From Pieris napi (taxonomy: Eukaryota; Arthropoda; Insecta; Lepidoptera; Pieridae), in the NCBI RefSeq assembly GCF_905475465.1, contig NC_062247.1, positions 8,432,001-8,496,000 of the forward strand: 64,000 nucleotides of DNA, given 5' to 3'. The translations under genes and the position numbers were made by a program. Of the stretch, positions 24,362 to 37,300 are shown one piece after another (the stretch's first letter is position 1; the number at the start of each line of letters is the position of its first letter). The notes under the pieces are model-generated. The model had not been told where the DNA came from. It searched no databases and worked only from the letters and a program-made list of their open reading frames with translations.

Positions 24362-24880
24362 AGGATAACATGTTTTTTTTAATAACTGAATAATTTCTAA
24401 ATATTTTGAAAGGATTTGAAATTCAACGTTTTACACTAAAATTTGGTTGACACACGTCGTTCAATTTCTATTATGTTTCGGGACAGAATATAAGAAACAA
24501 TAAAATAAATATAATAATAGCTTGTAAACCTGAATAAAAATGAAATTTGTTAAGTTACGATTTAATGAAATTGTAACTTAACAATCGCTGCCAAATGCTA
24601 TATAAAGAAAAATAGAAAGCTGAGACTTATTACTAAAATAAATATAAAATACTAAAATAATTATAATAACGTGGTACACCGAAACCATGTTCATAATATT
24701 TTGCATTACACCAACGGTATTACGTGATTAAAGGTAAGTGTAGCTAACTTCACGCGGCTGCTGGTTCAATGACATCATGACATGAATTATTCGATTCTCA
24801 TCGCGCGCATAGAATTTTTATCAGCTAACGTCAGTTGATTCGCTTTTGTTTGTAGTATCGTACAAGTTTTTTGTATTAAA

Positions 24881-27800
24881 ATGTACTGCATTATCGTGTC
24901 TATTATAGCATTAGCGTATATATTCTGGGATGTTAATTACTTTCTACGAGTCGCTTTCACTATAGGAATTGGAAGATTGTTCAAGAAGAAATGCAGTATA
25001 AAGGATTCCACTACAATTTACGGTAAGTTTTTGAAATGAAATAACTAATTATTCATGATCTAGACAAAACTTTCTTTACTCAAATAAATCTAGCTCAGTT
25101 TAATTAATAACTACTTTCTACTATTATATTTATTATATATTTTCTTAAGATAATTAATGTGATTCGGGAAAGTTTTAAGCCAAGAAGTTTGAACAACAAA
25201 AAATAGAAGCTTAAACACTTCTTACATAAATAAGTTTTATGGTCAAGGTTCTTTGCTTTTTATAAAGATTACGTTTTAAAACAGGTTTTAAATGCTTCTC
25301 TTATTACTCTATACTGAACAGTTATTATATTTATCAAAGCGACACTGAAACAAGATTATTTAAAACTTTCGTGCATTGTCAAATACAACAAAGTGGTAAA
25401 AACACCATTGCACGTCATTCAATGTAAAAACTAGAAAAACTTAATACTTTAGCGATTTCAAACCACGTATGTGCTTGGTAACTACATATTTTTGCTTGGA
25501 TAAATATATAGTTAACAAACACATTACCAATTAAGTCTGTTCGTAAAATGTTGATTACGTCCATGTTGTTAATTTATTCACTATTTTGCATAAAGCAAAA
25601 TCTATTGTTTGATCATCGATTGATAGATTCTTTTCATTTACTCAATTTTTTACTTATAAATACTTGCTTTAATTGCAAATAAACCCTTCATTGCATTTTT
25701 TGCCGGCTTAAACAACGTTATCAGTTTAACTTAAGTTTGACTGTAAATTCTGAAACGAAAATTATATCGAGACATTTTAGATTTAAATCATATTTTAATT
25801 TAGGAACTAGTTGGGATATGGCTATCCACCCATTTTTGGAGAGTTAAAATAAAGAAATGTATATAAAGAATGTTAGTATTAATCCAACTTAATTGAATGA
25901 ATTATTATTGATTAGTCAGCAATCTATTAAAAAGTCGTTCTACTGTGATTAGTCTAATAGTTCAATCAAGCATTTCATAAATTAATATTCAATACAGTTT
26001 GTTTTTCAAATCATATATAAAATGGTTTGCTGTTTTAACAATGGACTCCGCCTTACATTGTAATTGAATTCATTTAACATTTGAATAATTCAATCATTTT
26101 TCATTGCCATTGAAATTATAATAATAAATGTGTATATATAAAAAATAAAATTATCCCAGTTATGAAATGAAAGTCCACCTAAGTTCTACTTCGCTAATTA
26201 ATCCTTGAAGCTCTTCAATGACCCACGACGTGATAAATTGTATCTTTAGTATATAAGTTCCCATGTAAGTGACGATTGTCTGTTATGAGAATAAATGTCT
26301 TTAAACCTAAATAGAGTACACTACACTTAACTACACTAAGTCCAGGTCATTTAAGTTTTACACTAGAACTCAACCTCCGACGGAGTGAAGGCCTCCTACA
26401 AATTATTCCACTTGCCTCTATTCCTCGCGACAATTTTTCCAATTATTCTACAATATATGTATATATAATGTATAAGTAAATCATATTTATTGAAATAAAA
26501 TGAGTCCAATTGCACCAATTAAGTACCATTGCATTTCTTTTTGTCATATTGTGTTTCACTAGGATGAAGAGAGATAGATTCGTATAATTATCGTATAATT
26601 ACACATTTTTAATAAAATATATTTCTTTATTTCCAACACACAAATGCACAAAACAGAAGAACAATAAAAACAATAACTAACCTTAAAATATAATAACTAA
26701 AATATATTATTATTTTTATTATTTATTACACATTTAGTTTTTATGAATAAGGGGTAAAGGGTATTATGATCAGCAGTAACTATTAGCATGGACCTCTATC
26801 GTTCAAAAACTTTAATACCTAAATGTGTGTATAGTAGGTTTTTTATGCAATTCATTCTATATTTTTCAGGATTTTGTACAACTCAAGATGTGGATATTTT
26901 CCTAAGACATATGAATAATGCGCGATACGTACGAGAACTCGATTTTGCCAGGTTCCACTTCTACGACGCTACTGGAATTTACGAAAATATTAAAGCAGTG
27001 GACGGACACGCGTTGCAAGGTGCATCCACTATTAGATATCGACGAACGATTCCTATATTCACACCATACAAAGTTGAAACAAAGGTATGTTCGCTTATTC
27101 AAATAATAACTTTATTAATGGAGGTATAAGGTAGATAATTGTTTGAAATTATTATGTGGACATGTAGAAATAACAATAATTACGTAATATAATACGTTAT
27201 TTAAAAACATGTCACTCGGATATAAAACTCATGACAAACAAAAACAATGATTTTCTTCAAAGCACACGATATGTCGAGTTTTGTCATTAATATATCCGCG
27301 CTTATATTCGTAAAAATATATATGTAAATATTATATAATAAATATATTCGAAATTAATATTATTATTTAGTATACACACTAGCACAAAAAGGCTAGCGTG
27401 TGTATTTAGGATAGGAAGAAAAATTATTTATTTTTGAATTCAGTGTAGAGGTCACATTCTCAGAGTTTATTTAGTCGTTCCACAACTGAGCCTTTTTTAA
27501 GGCAGTTTTTGCCGCTCACCACCACTATGTGGAACTAGCTGCCCACTGAAGTAAATCTGAACCAATTCGACTTAGAGGCCTTCAAGAAAAGAGCGTACCA
27601 ATTCTTAAGAAGCCAGCTGCACTCGCTAGCCCTTTGGCATGGGCGGCATTATCACCTAATATCAGATGAGCCCGTTTTCCCAAAAAAGTAAAGTGTTATA
27701 TAATGTTCTTCATTCTAATAATTGTTTATAATAACACCAATATCTCTCTTATTGTATTTAGGTGTAATTTGTTGTCCTAATAAGTCTTAATAGTTGTAGA

Positions 27801-28080
27801 AGATAAATCGATTCCTTGAATAAGCTGATGTTCTAATTTACTCCTTTTTCAGTTGGTGTACTGGGAAGACAAAACTTTGTTCATTGAGCAAAAGTTCGTC
27901 ACATTCGATGGCTTTGTCCGCGCCATCGTGCTGTCACGTCAAAATCTGATTAATGTTGACGCCGATACACTACTGAAGAACATCCCCGGAGCTGAGAGCA
28001 GACCAGAATGTCCAGAAGAAATTAAACACTGGCTAGATGCCATTGAAATATCAAGTGCAAGATTAAGGAAGAAGGATTAG
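24881..28080 (+). CDS. THEM6-like protein, copy B (4HBT hotdog fold)
   Basis: Three exons, 24881-25022, 26870-27084 and 27853-28080, with the same phases (1, 0) as copy A and a middle exon of exactly the same length (215 nt), give 194 residues. An N-terminal hydrophobic anchor ends in VNYFLRVAF. The domain keeps the canonical motif: HMNNARYVRELDFARFHFY begins at H61. Exon 3 opens LVYWEDKTLFIEQKFV. A C-terminal Glu-rich helix ends RLRKKD. This is the better preserved of the two tandem copies. A LINE fragment lies in intron 2. Membrane-associated thioesterase-like function is inferred from the family only. Confidence 0.85.
27475..27690 (+). mobile_element. LINE 3'-end fragment
   Basis: It is related to 14475-14720, with shared words such as GGCAGTTTTTGCCGC and AAGAGCGTACCAATTCTT, and ends in an A-rich tail. 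It lies in intron 2 of THEM6-like B and is disabled by indels. Confidence 0.7.
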
Positions 28081-28102
28081 AAAATTATTAGTGGGTTATT
28101 TT

Positions 28103-28108
28103 AATAAA
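28103..28108 (+). other. Polyadenylation signal of THEM6-like B
   Basis: AATAAA lies 23 bases after the stop codon and implies a very short 3' UTR. Confidence 0.6.
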
Positions 28109-28384
28109 ATGGTTTAAGTTTCATATGGTTTTATTTAGACGTCGTTTTCTATCTAAAACCTGCCCTTTTTACAAACACGGCTTTTAAAAGAAAATACACA
28201 ATACCTGTCCAAAAACGCACTTAATTACCTAAATTATAAAGTTAGAATTTAACATTCAAGATTGGCGCTAAGACACAAGTTACAGCTTGATTTATGGATA
28301 AAAGCAAATTCGAGAATTATGTAACGTAAATTAATCAATAAAGCTTTTTTATAAATTTGACGATTATTTAATGATATCTTTTTT

Positions 28385-28558
28385 TTTATCCGTGGCATTC
28401 ATTTCCAGTTCAAAAGAGTTTCTTGCCCGTTATACGTCTTTGCCTTGCGAACTTGTAGTAAATGTAAATTTAGTACCTATCAATTTAACCTCTTCTCTGT
28501 TGACGTTCATAAGTGTACTTCGTTACCTATATGAATAAAGTTATTTTGAGTTTGAACA
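28385..28558 (+). repeat. LINE 3' tail, plus orientation
   Basis: The last about 55 bases (GACGTTCATAAGTGTACTT ... TATATGAATAAAG) match the reverse complement of 34720-34775, so these are two insertions of one family in opposite directions. It ends in TTTTGAGTTTGAA-like tail repeats. Confidence 0.6.
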
Positions 28559-28891
28559 TGGTGATGAACAGAAATGGTTTATGTTTTTTTTAATTCTTTA
28601 ATACATTTTACATGATGATATTAATTTATCCCTAATGGAAAGGCAAAGGACTTTAGTCCATACAGCCAGTTCTTGTTCTTCATTATTTCGAAACTCCTAA
28701 AGAAATCTAATAGATTTTACATAAATATGGGTACCTTTCAAAGGATACAGACTACGTCAGACTATTAAATTTCATTAAATAACTGAAATCGACCATAGAA
28801 TGTAAATTTCCGTAGGTGCCCGTTTTATTTTGCAAAAGAGTTAAGTAGTGCTATAGGTCACGGCTTTGATTACATAAATGTCACAAGTAGC

Positions 28892-29238
28892 CAGTGTTGC
28901 CAACTCGGATTTTGAAAATTACGTAGATTTAATAAAAATTGTATAGGAAATGTTAGTAGATCTACGTACTTTTTGATGAGTGAAATGAAGAGGGTAGGCT
29001 AGGTAAAACTGAATAAAACGAGTGTTTTTTTATCTTCATTCTTATTTTCTGGTAAATTAAATTTGCACATGTTTTTAAACCCGGTCGGATTGTTTTTAAC
29101 TTTTTTTTTCGAAAGTAATATATAATATATTTCAATTTGATTAAAAATACGTAGATTATGTGACTGAAGTTCGTAGATTTTCAGGAAAGGCCTAAATTAC
29201 GTAGATCTACGTAAAAAGACGTAGAGTTGGCAACGCTG
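28892..29238. mobile_element. hAT-type MITE with perfect 8-bp target duplication
   Basis: The ends CAGTGTTGCCAACTC and GAGTTGGCAACGCTG are inverted repeats with one mismatch. The flanks are identical 8-mers CAAGTAGC (28884-28891 and 29239-29246). The word ACGTAGAT(C/T) recurs inside. The body is 347 bp and noncoding. Confidence 0.88.
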
Positions 29239-29246
29239 CAAGTAGC

Positions 29247-31305
29247 CCCCGGTTGAGCCTACTTGATTTGTGCTTGTGTAATAAAAGAGAAATTTAGCTT
29301 CCTTTGTCAAAAACAAAATTTTCACATTCGAATAAAAATTCGACCATCGATTTTAATGCCCATATTTTTTTTGCAGATAGTACTCACTAAAAGAAGGTGT
29401 ATATAAAAAATCGGAGGCGCAGAGCAATAGCAGCCCCCACCCGCCGTAACAAAGCACAGGCATTAAATATAGAAATATCTATTATTTTTTATTTATCGAT
29501 ATTTCATGCTAAATATTCAAATAAACACATGTTAAAAAGTAGCGGCATTGGTTATATCCCATTACGTACACTGCGACCTGTCACTTGTCACCAAACTATT
29601 ACAGCTAAAACAACTTGGCATTATGAACTACTTAGAAACAGTATTGAATTACAGCTTTTTAAGGAATTCTTTTAGAAATAAAGGAAACTGTTTCATGGCA
29701 AGGCAATACTTTGGATATGAAAATCCTAATGATTTTCCATCAATATTCCATAGCGTTAAAATATTATTATACAATTGTTATAGATAAATGTCAGTGAATT
29801 GCGGTCAAAAAAAAACTCAAATTACCGAAACGTAATAATTAAGTTTTTATATAAAACGTAAATTAATTATATAATTATTTTAGGTAGACTGTTATTATAG
29901 ATAGATATCAAAAATTAAATTAAATTAAAAATATAAATAATTTATAAGAATAATTTTCCTAACGACGTAGAATGAAAAATATAGTAAAAATTTGCTCATT
30001 ATGTTAGCGTGTAGGTGAGAATCGTTATTGCTATTTTTTTATTGTAGGATCTTTTGATTATGACGATAAAAGTAACTATGCCAAGCGTATCTGCTTGTAT
30101 AAAAATAGTATACAAAAAAAATGGATAATTAAAAGCTTATTTTACTTAGTGTTAAATTTGGCTTAAAAGAAAAAAGGACCACACAAGATATCACAGGATA
30201 CGGAAGGAACGATTTTAATACTTGCCAGTTTAAAGTTTTTAAAACTCATAAATTTTTCATAACGCGCCTAAAGAAGTATAACTTCAAAAATTGTAAATAA
30301 TGACCGAAAAAAAATCCTTCGTTTCCATTATTTCGGTAATAATTTTTCTTAGACATTAGTTACATTTTGCATAGCTATTGTAAATTGGGATAAATACAGT
30401 TAAAATGCCATTAATGATTTGGACATTTTACAATTATTTAATGTAAATCAAGTATCAAAACTATTAACACCACAATCCCGCCAAGGAATTGTGGCGCTAA
30501 GCAGTTTACCGCGTGTGTTTTGTCGCGTTACAATAATATACATTAACTGTAGTGCTCGTTTTCAAATATTGTTTGTTTAGGATAAATTTAGAATGTTGTG
30601 TTTATTAAACATCAAGCTAATCAAAAGAATTTTTAAATACCAATTAGCTACCGATAATACGAATAGCTACCTATTTAAATTGTGTTTGCTACTAAAATTA
30701 TCCGTAATTACGTTTTATTCTTTGATGTTCTGAATGTTTGTATTTATTCACAATAGATACTTTTATTTGTCACTACTTTTGTATTATAGTTATTAACTGT
30801 GTTCCGTATAACTACTGTTTATACAATTTAAAGTAGAGACAAAAGTATGGTACTATACCAATTCTCTGTACCTTGATATGAGTAATTTCTGTAATGTTCA
30901 ATTGTGTAATAAAACGAAAATAGGCCTAAATATGAATGTATTTTAATTTATTATAAACTGTTACAATGTACGAGGATGTTGTAGTAAAAATAATATTTAG
31001 TGAATACAATTTCGTGCAAAAGTAGTAGTAGTAATAAAAGATACTCTCGTGTCAAAATAAGAAACTAATAATCAGTTGCGTTTCAAAATACATATCTTAA
31101 AATAAACGATATATCTTAGTAACTTTATCTGTACTACGACAAAATTACTTGTATTATGAATAAAACATATGTTTTTATTTCTTTGAAACTTTCAATCAAC
31201 TACATATATTTAAAATGGGCAAAGGTATTCCCATTTTGTACGTATTTAAAACCTAGCATTATTTGCAACCTGCCATTCTGATTACGTTTCTTCTATCGGA
31301 TCACC
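29247..31305. other. Gene-free stretch upstream of the ionotropic receptor
   Basis: No gene is recognised. A solo end of the GAAGT-type MITE family lies at about 30247-30290 (AACGCGCCTAAAGAAGTATA). The rest is AT-rich and should hold the receptor promoter near its right side. Confidence 0.45.
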
Positions 31306-34300
31306 ATGTTATTGGTACCCGATGTTTTGCTTCCTATTGAATTACTGTTGCAGACATTAGTAGACCATTATCTCAATACTTCTTACTGTACAACTGTTAT
31401 AACTGAAACGCCGTTGCAAATTTTACCACAGATGTCACATCGCTATATCCTTTCGAACCAGAGCCTTGAGGATTTAATACTGGGTGCATCGGAGGCTGGT
31501 TGTTCAGACTTTATCGTACAAATAAGTGAACCTAAAAGATTTTTCTCTGCGTTGGATTACGCAACACGCCGCGGTCTTTTAAGGCGAAGTGACCGAAAGA
31601 TAATTTTGTTACCATTAAACAATGCAAAGGATAATTCACTTCTAGATGTGTTGAGAATGAAAGAAAGCAGTTTTGTTGTCAATCTCCTTCTGGTACTGCC
31701 TTCTCCGTCGACCCATTGCGAAGCTTTCGAGTTGGTTACGCATAAATTTATTGGTCTAGTTGACAACGATATGCCAGTATATCTGGATAGTTGGAATTCT
31801 TGTTCGGGGTTTGAAAAACATGCGAACCTATTTCCTCATGATATGTCTAAGTTGGATGGTAAAAATGTCAAAGTAACATGTTTTACCTATACACCTTACG
31901 TACTTTTGGATTTGGATCCTGGAATAGTGCCTCTCGGCCGTGATGGTGTTGAGATCAGGTTAATGGAGGAGTTTTGTAGGTAAGCAGTTTGTTAGTACTC
32001 TATAAGATGTGTGCTAAGATAGAAGAGTAAACTCTTTGAGAAATAACTGTATTAGAAGCAGAGATTAAAAACCGGTACAAATTTAGGTTCTGGTTCAGTT
32101 CGTTCGGCTTCTAAAATAACTGTTCTTAATAATAATATGTCGGTTCTGTAGTTTGCAGTTTAGATGCATTCAAAGGGGCCATATTCCCTCTTAAATATTG
32201 CATAGTACTGTGTGTGTATATTGTGAATTTATCACCATGGAATCATATAGTAGTGACAATTAAGAAGAACTAAAATTATGTATTTAAAGAGTTTTAAAAC
32301 GTAAATATTTTTTTATAAATTCCGTTTAATATTATGATTATTCTGAATATAATTAATTTAATAATAATTATTATTAAATTAATTATATTCAGAATTTATT
32401 ATAATATAATAATAATTATTATAATTATTATCTATGTAGTATGGCCATAAATACTGTTAAATAAAAACTTTCCTTTTTTTCAACTTTTTAATTATTTTAA
32501 ATTTGGAATTAAAAACTTCTTCCAATACGGAATAGGGTATTAAAGAAAATAGGATTGCAGTGATCGCCTTGCGCAAGGTGGGTATGGGGCCGTCGGGCAT
32601 ATTCCAGACACTTCAAAAGCTTATCACCCTAATTTAGAAGAGACGGTCAAATATCAAATCGCCTTCCAAATTACCTCTAATTAGCTACCTATCATTGATT
32701 TATGAATGTATACAGGATAGTATACGCTGTCTTATTTCAAGTAATCTTAAAAATACCAATTGCTCCAGGTGGGTTAACTGTACCATAGAAATAATAGGTG
32801 ATAACGGTGAAGAATGGGGTGAGGTGTACGAGAATTTTACAGGCTTGGGTGTACTCGGTAATGTGGTTGAGGATCGCGCTGATTTTGGAATAAGTAAGTT
32901 TATGGTGATTTTGTTTCATGTACTGCCGTGCGATTCTGTTAATCCGTGAGTTCATTTTTGGAAACTCATGGTATTCTGTTAAGCAATTTCACATTACGTC
33001 TTGACAAGCGGAGGGAGCTTGTAGTTTATTGTTTATCAGAATGCCAAATCGTAAAATGACTGCTTCACGACTGATTTTAGCGCGACCGCAGCTGCGAAAA
33101 CCGCTGTGAGAGTTCGAAAAGTGAGTTACAGAATCGCAAGGCTGGTGTTGTTGAAATAAAATTACTTTAATAACTTTTAGTAGTTTATTATATGTATATT
33201 TTAATAGGATTAAAGCTATGTTGATTGATCATCAAGCTCAGTAACAGTTAAAAGTAAACCTTGTGAAATTAAACCAAGCGGATTTTATGTAAACATTGAA
33301 CTTATATTATTTTTTCTAAGCTGCTTTATATTCTTGGTATGAGGAATTTCTTTATATGGATTTTTCCGGATATGGTGTACGTACCTCTGTTACATGCATA
33401 GCTCCATCTCCAAGGTAAAAATATTATATCAGCATTTTTAAAATAAATAATAATTTTAGCTCTGACTTTTAATTGCACGATGATAAATAATTTACTTAAA
33501 TTAACTAACTATGATAGCGTACGAGGTTAAGCTTACTCATATCCAAATATTGATTATGATAGTAAAATATATTTGTTACTTTTTATTTAGAAATATATAC
33601 GAAATATTACGAATATATATTAAAAAAGAATTTCGAAAAACGCGTTGAATAGCTTCTTAATATATTTACCCGGTAAAAATCATGTTATTTTTTCATCATT
33701 GGCATTTTTTAGACTTTTAGCGAGTTGGACAATGCCACTTCTACCATTCAGTATTTATATGTGGATAGGACTGCTGTTTACGTTCATTTATGAAGCGTTT
33801 TCATTGTTCGTGGCTCAACATTTTTCAGCGAAGAAAATTTTTCTGACCACATTCGGCATCATGATTACGCAGGTTTTATTTTATACTATACTTTTTTATA
33901 AACGTACAGTCCACATCAGTCTTTGTTAAAATAAATGACGCTTCGATGGGAACTTAACTCTGAACTGGACACTTGCTTAGAATTAAAAAAAAAATATAAA
34001 ATCCTTATTATTAAATAAATCATCGTCTAAACATATATTTCCTTTAGCTAATAATATTTGATCAGTGTGAGCCTAGTGGCTTCTGCGACTCTCTTCCCTG
34101 AGGTCGTAGGTTCGATCCCCGGCTGTGCACCATTTGACTTTCTTTTAAGTGCGCATTTAACATTCGCCCGAACGGTGAAGGAAATATCGTGAGGAAACCG
34201 GCTTGCCTTAGACCCCAAAAAGTCAACAGCGTGCGTCAGACACAGAAGGCTGATCACTGATACTTGCCTATTAGATAATGAAACAGATACAGAAATCTGA

Positions 34301-37300
34301 GGCCCGTACCTAAAAAGGTTGTAGCGCCATTGATTAAAAAAATATATTTGATTAAATAAATTTTCTATTGTCAGCCGCGTGCTAGTATTTATTTTGTTAA
34401 TTTTTTAAAATAAATAAATTAACCTACGTATTGTAAACGATTATTTACAGTCTCAAAATGACTCAAATTTCAAATCGTGGAGGATTCGAAGCGTGGTGGG
34501 ATGGATGATGCTCACTGGTTTGGTATTAGATAATGCTTATGGTGGTGGACTGGCGTCTACCTTCACAGTACCCAGATATGAGCCTTCTGTTGACACTATC
34601 CAAGATATGGTGGATAGAAAAGTGACTTGGGCTGCCACTCATGACGCATGGGTATTTTCCTTGTCTGCGTCTCAGGATGTAGGTGACCTTTTAGATATTG
34701 CTTGAGAAACAATAATTATAATCAAAATTCAAAATCATTTATTCATATAGATAACACAATGTACACTTATGAACGTCAAAAAATAAATAAAAATGAAATG
34801 CTTCAAATTTCTCTCCGCCACTCTTTTTAATCGCCAAGTTTTTTGTTTTACACAATGTTTGTAAGGAGTTGTAACCATTACACCATGTTCCACATGACAT
34901 CTTAAGTAATTAATAATAATAAGATAATTAAAAAAACAAAGATTTGTCCTCTATCAGCAGGAGGCATTGTGAAATAGGAGCACAAACTTACATTCTCGAG
35001 GGAACAACACGTAAATACATAGTCGAAACAACTAACATACACGAATTCAAGTAAGACCAGTCACCAAAAGTAGCACCCGTTCACGAGTATGATTATGATA
35101 TTATGGGGCAAGGGGCAACTGAACCGAAACTGCTACTGCTACGGCATCTGGTTCCACATAGTGCCGTAGCATTGATTGCCCTTTGATTGATTTTTTGTCT
35201 TTGTATAATGTATTGTATTAATATTTACATAAGTGCCTATTTATGTACCTAAAACTTATTATTATTATTTATAGGAAAATATCATAGCATTATTTTCAGC
35301 CTTTAATCAAACAGTTAGTTAGACAGTTCCACATTTATGAGCCGGAAGAGTTGAAACGTCTAAGTTTTACAAGAAAGGTAGCTTATAGCATTGAGAGACT
35401 ACCGGCGGGTAAGAAATTTATTCGTAATAAACGTTATACTTCTTATACTAACAGATTTAGATACATTATTATAATATATAATCCAGGTTATTTTGCAATT
35501 GGAGAATATATCGATGATAAAGCAGTTCGTGACTTTACAATTCTAGTTCAAGATTTCTACTATGAATTATGTGTGGTTATGATGAGAAAAAGCTCACCTT
35601 ACACACTCCAAATGAATAAACATATTGGCAGGTTACATGAGAGTGGTTTAATGCTAGCTTGGGAAAGACAGGTACTCTTTAGAATAATAAATAAATTTAT
35701 TTACACTTTTTGCACAATTGTTTAATCATAATATTAACAATAAACTTTAAAAGAAAAAAGGGTGCGTGTACTTATGTACGCGCATAAGAAGTTATACTTC
35801 TTTGACATTATTAAAAATAGTTTTGCAAAAAAAAAAGCAAGCAAATAATTAAAATAAAATAAAATAAAAAGCCTTTATTGTTGTTAATAAGTTTTACACA
35901 GAGTAGTTTCGTGTGCCTAAAATTACTTATGACTACTATCTAAAAAAACACATTTTGACTATTAACTAGAGTTTAATATACTAACAATTTTAATATTTAT
36001 TGACTATCGGCAAACGGTAGTTCGGATACAACTTGTCTTCCGACAAAGGCCTCCTCTAAAGCTCTCCAATCTTTTCTCATTTTTGCGGTGCGAGTCCATG
36101 TTGAACCCGCTATTTTCTTGACGTCATCCTCCCATCTCTTAGCCTGTCTTCCTCTATGTCTCTTTCCGTCTAAAGGGTACCATTCTGTGATAAGTTTTGT
36201 CCATTTTTCTTGCTTTTCTCTCATCATATGCCCTGTCCACCTCCACTTCAGCTGTTTGTATGTTGTGTATGCATTCTTAAACTTGGTTTTACTTTTGATG
36301 TCTATTAATTTTTCTCGGTCTTTTCTTTTGACACCTATTGTACTTCTTTCTATGCTGTTTTGACAAACTTTAATTTTATTTGCTAGATGTTCTGTCAATG
36401 CCCAAGTTTGACACCCGTATAGTAAACATGGTAGAATGCACATATTAAATACTTTCCTCTTTTCTTTCCTAGCAAATAATTAATTACAATTAAATAATCA
36501 AAGACTGGAAAAGGAGCCATTATAGTTCAGGTAGGTAGGTTCAGTTTACATTTGAAAAATTAAATAAATAAATATTTATTATTATTCTCTTACATTAAGT
36601 GTAACATAAATTCTATTATTATTCGAATGTTGTTTTTAAATTATGTCCAATGCCGTAGCATCTTCCGTGGGCAACTTCATTCTGTTAATTTTGTGTCACG
36701 GTGCGCGCGCATCGTATAATTTCACTCTCATCAATTTTTCATAACGCGCCTAAAGAAGTATAACAAATACACGATGCAACTGGCAGCCTTAACGATACTA
36801 AGCGTGCTCTTCTCTCCTGTAAAAAAAGATTAGAATTGTGAAGAAGCGCAAAACCTTATATTTAAAAAATACAACAAATATAATTAATAAATCTTAATAT
36901 TTATAAAGTTAACTTATAACTGATAATAGAACAGAAAGAAAAAACAAATGTTAATTTCTAAAATGATTATAATAACAGCGACCTTAACTTACACATAGGA
37001 ATACTATACTGTCAGAAAGTGCTTATAGGAGAGTTTGCAAGACAATAGTGAAGAAGCTGGTAGTATATCAAGAAGGAAATTTCAAAGCTTCAATAAAAAA
37101 AATCACTTTATTAAATATTAAGAATTCAGTTTCGATCAGTTATGAACGTCAAAAGTTAATTTCAACATCAACGAAGGTTGGTTCTCTATTTCTTTTCGAT
37201 TGCGTTTACAAAATATATATTAGCAAAGTATTTACATATAATGAAATAACAGGATAAATTATAACAGGATAGCCGATAGAGTTACCTGAGTAGTACCTAG

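Noticed and set aside
26788..26869. Start codon at 26788 for THEM6-like B
   Set aside because: It is intronic; the true first exon is 24881-25022, homologous to copy A exon 1.
36088..36363. Hydrophobic 91-codon frame on the plus strand
   Set aside because: Antisense of the nested LINE ORF2 fragment.
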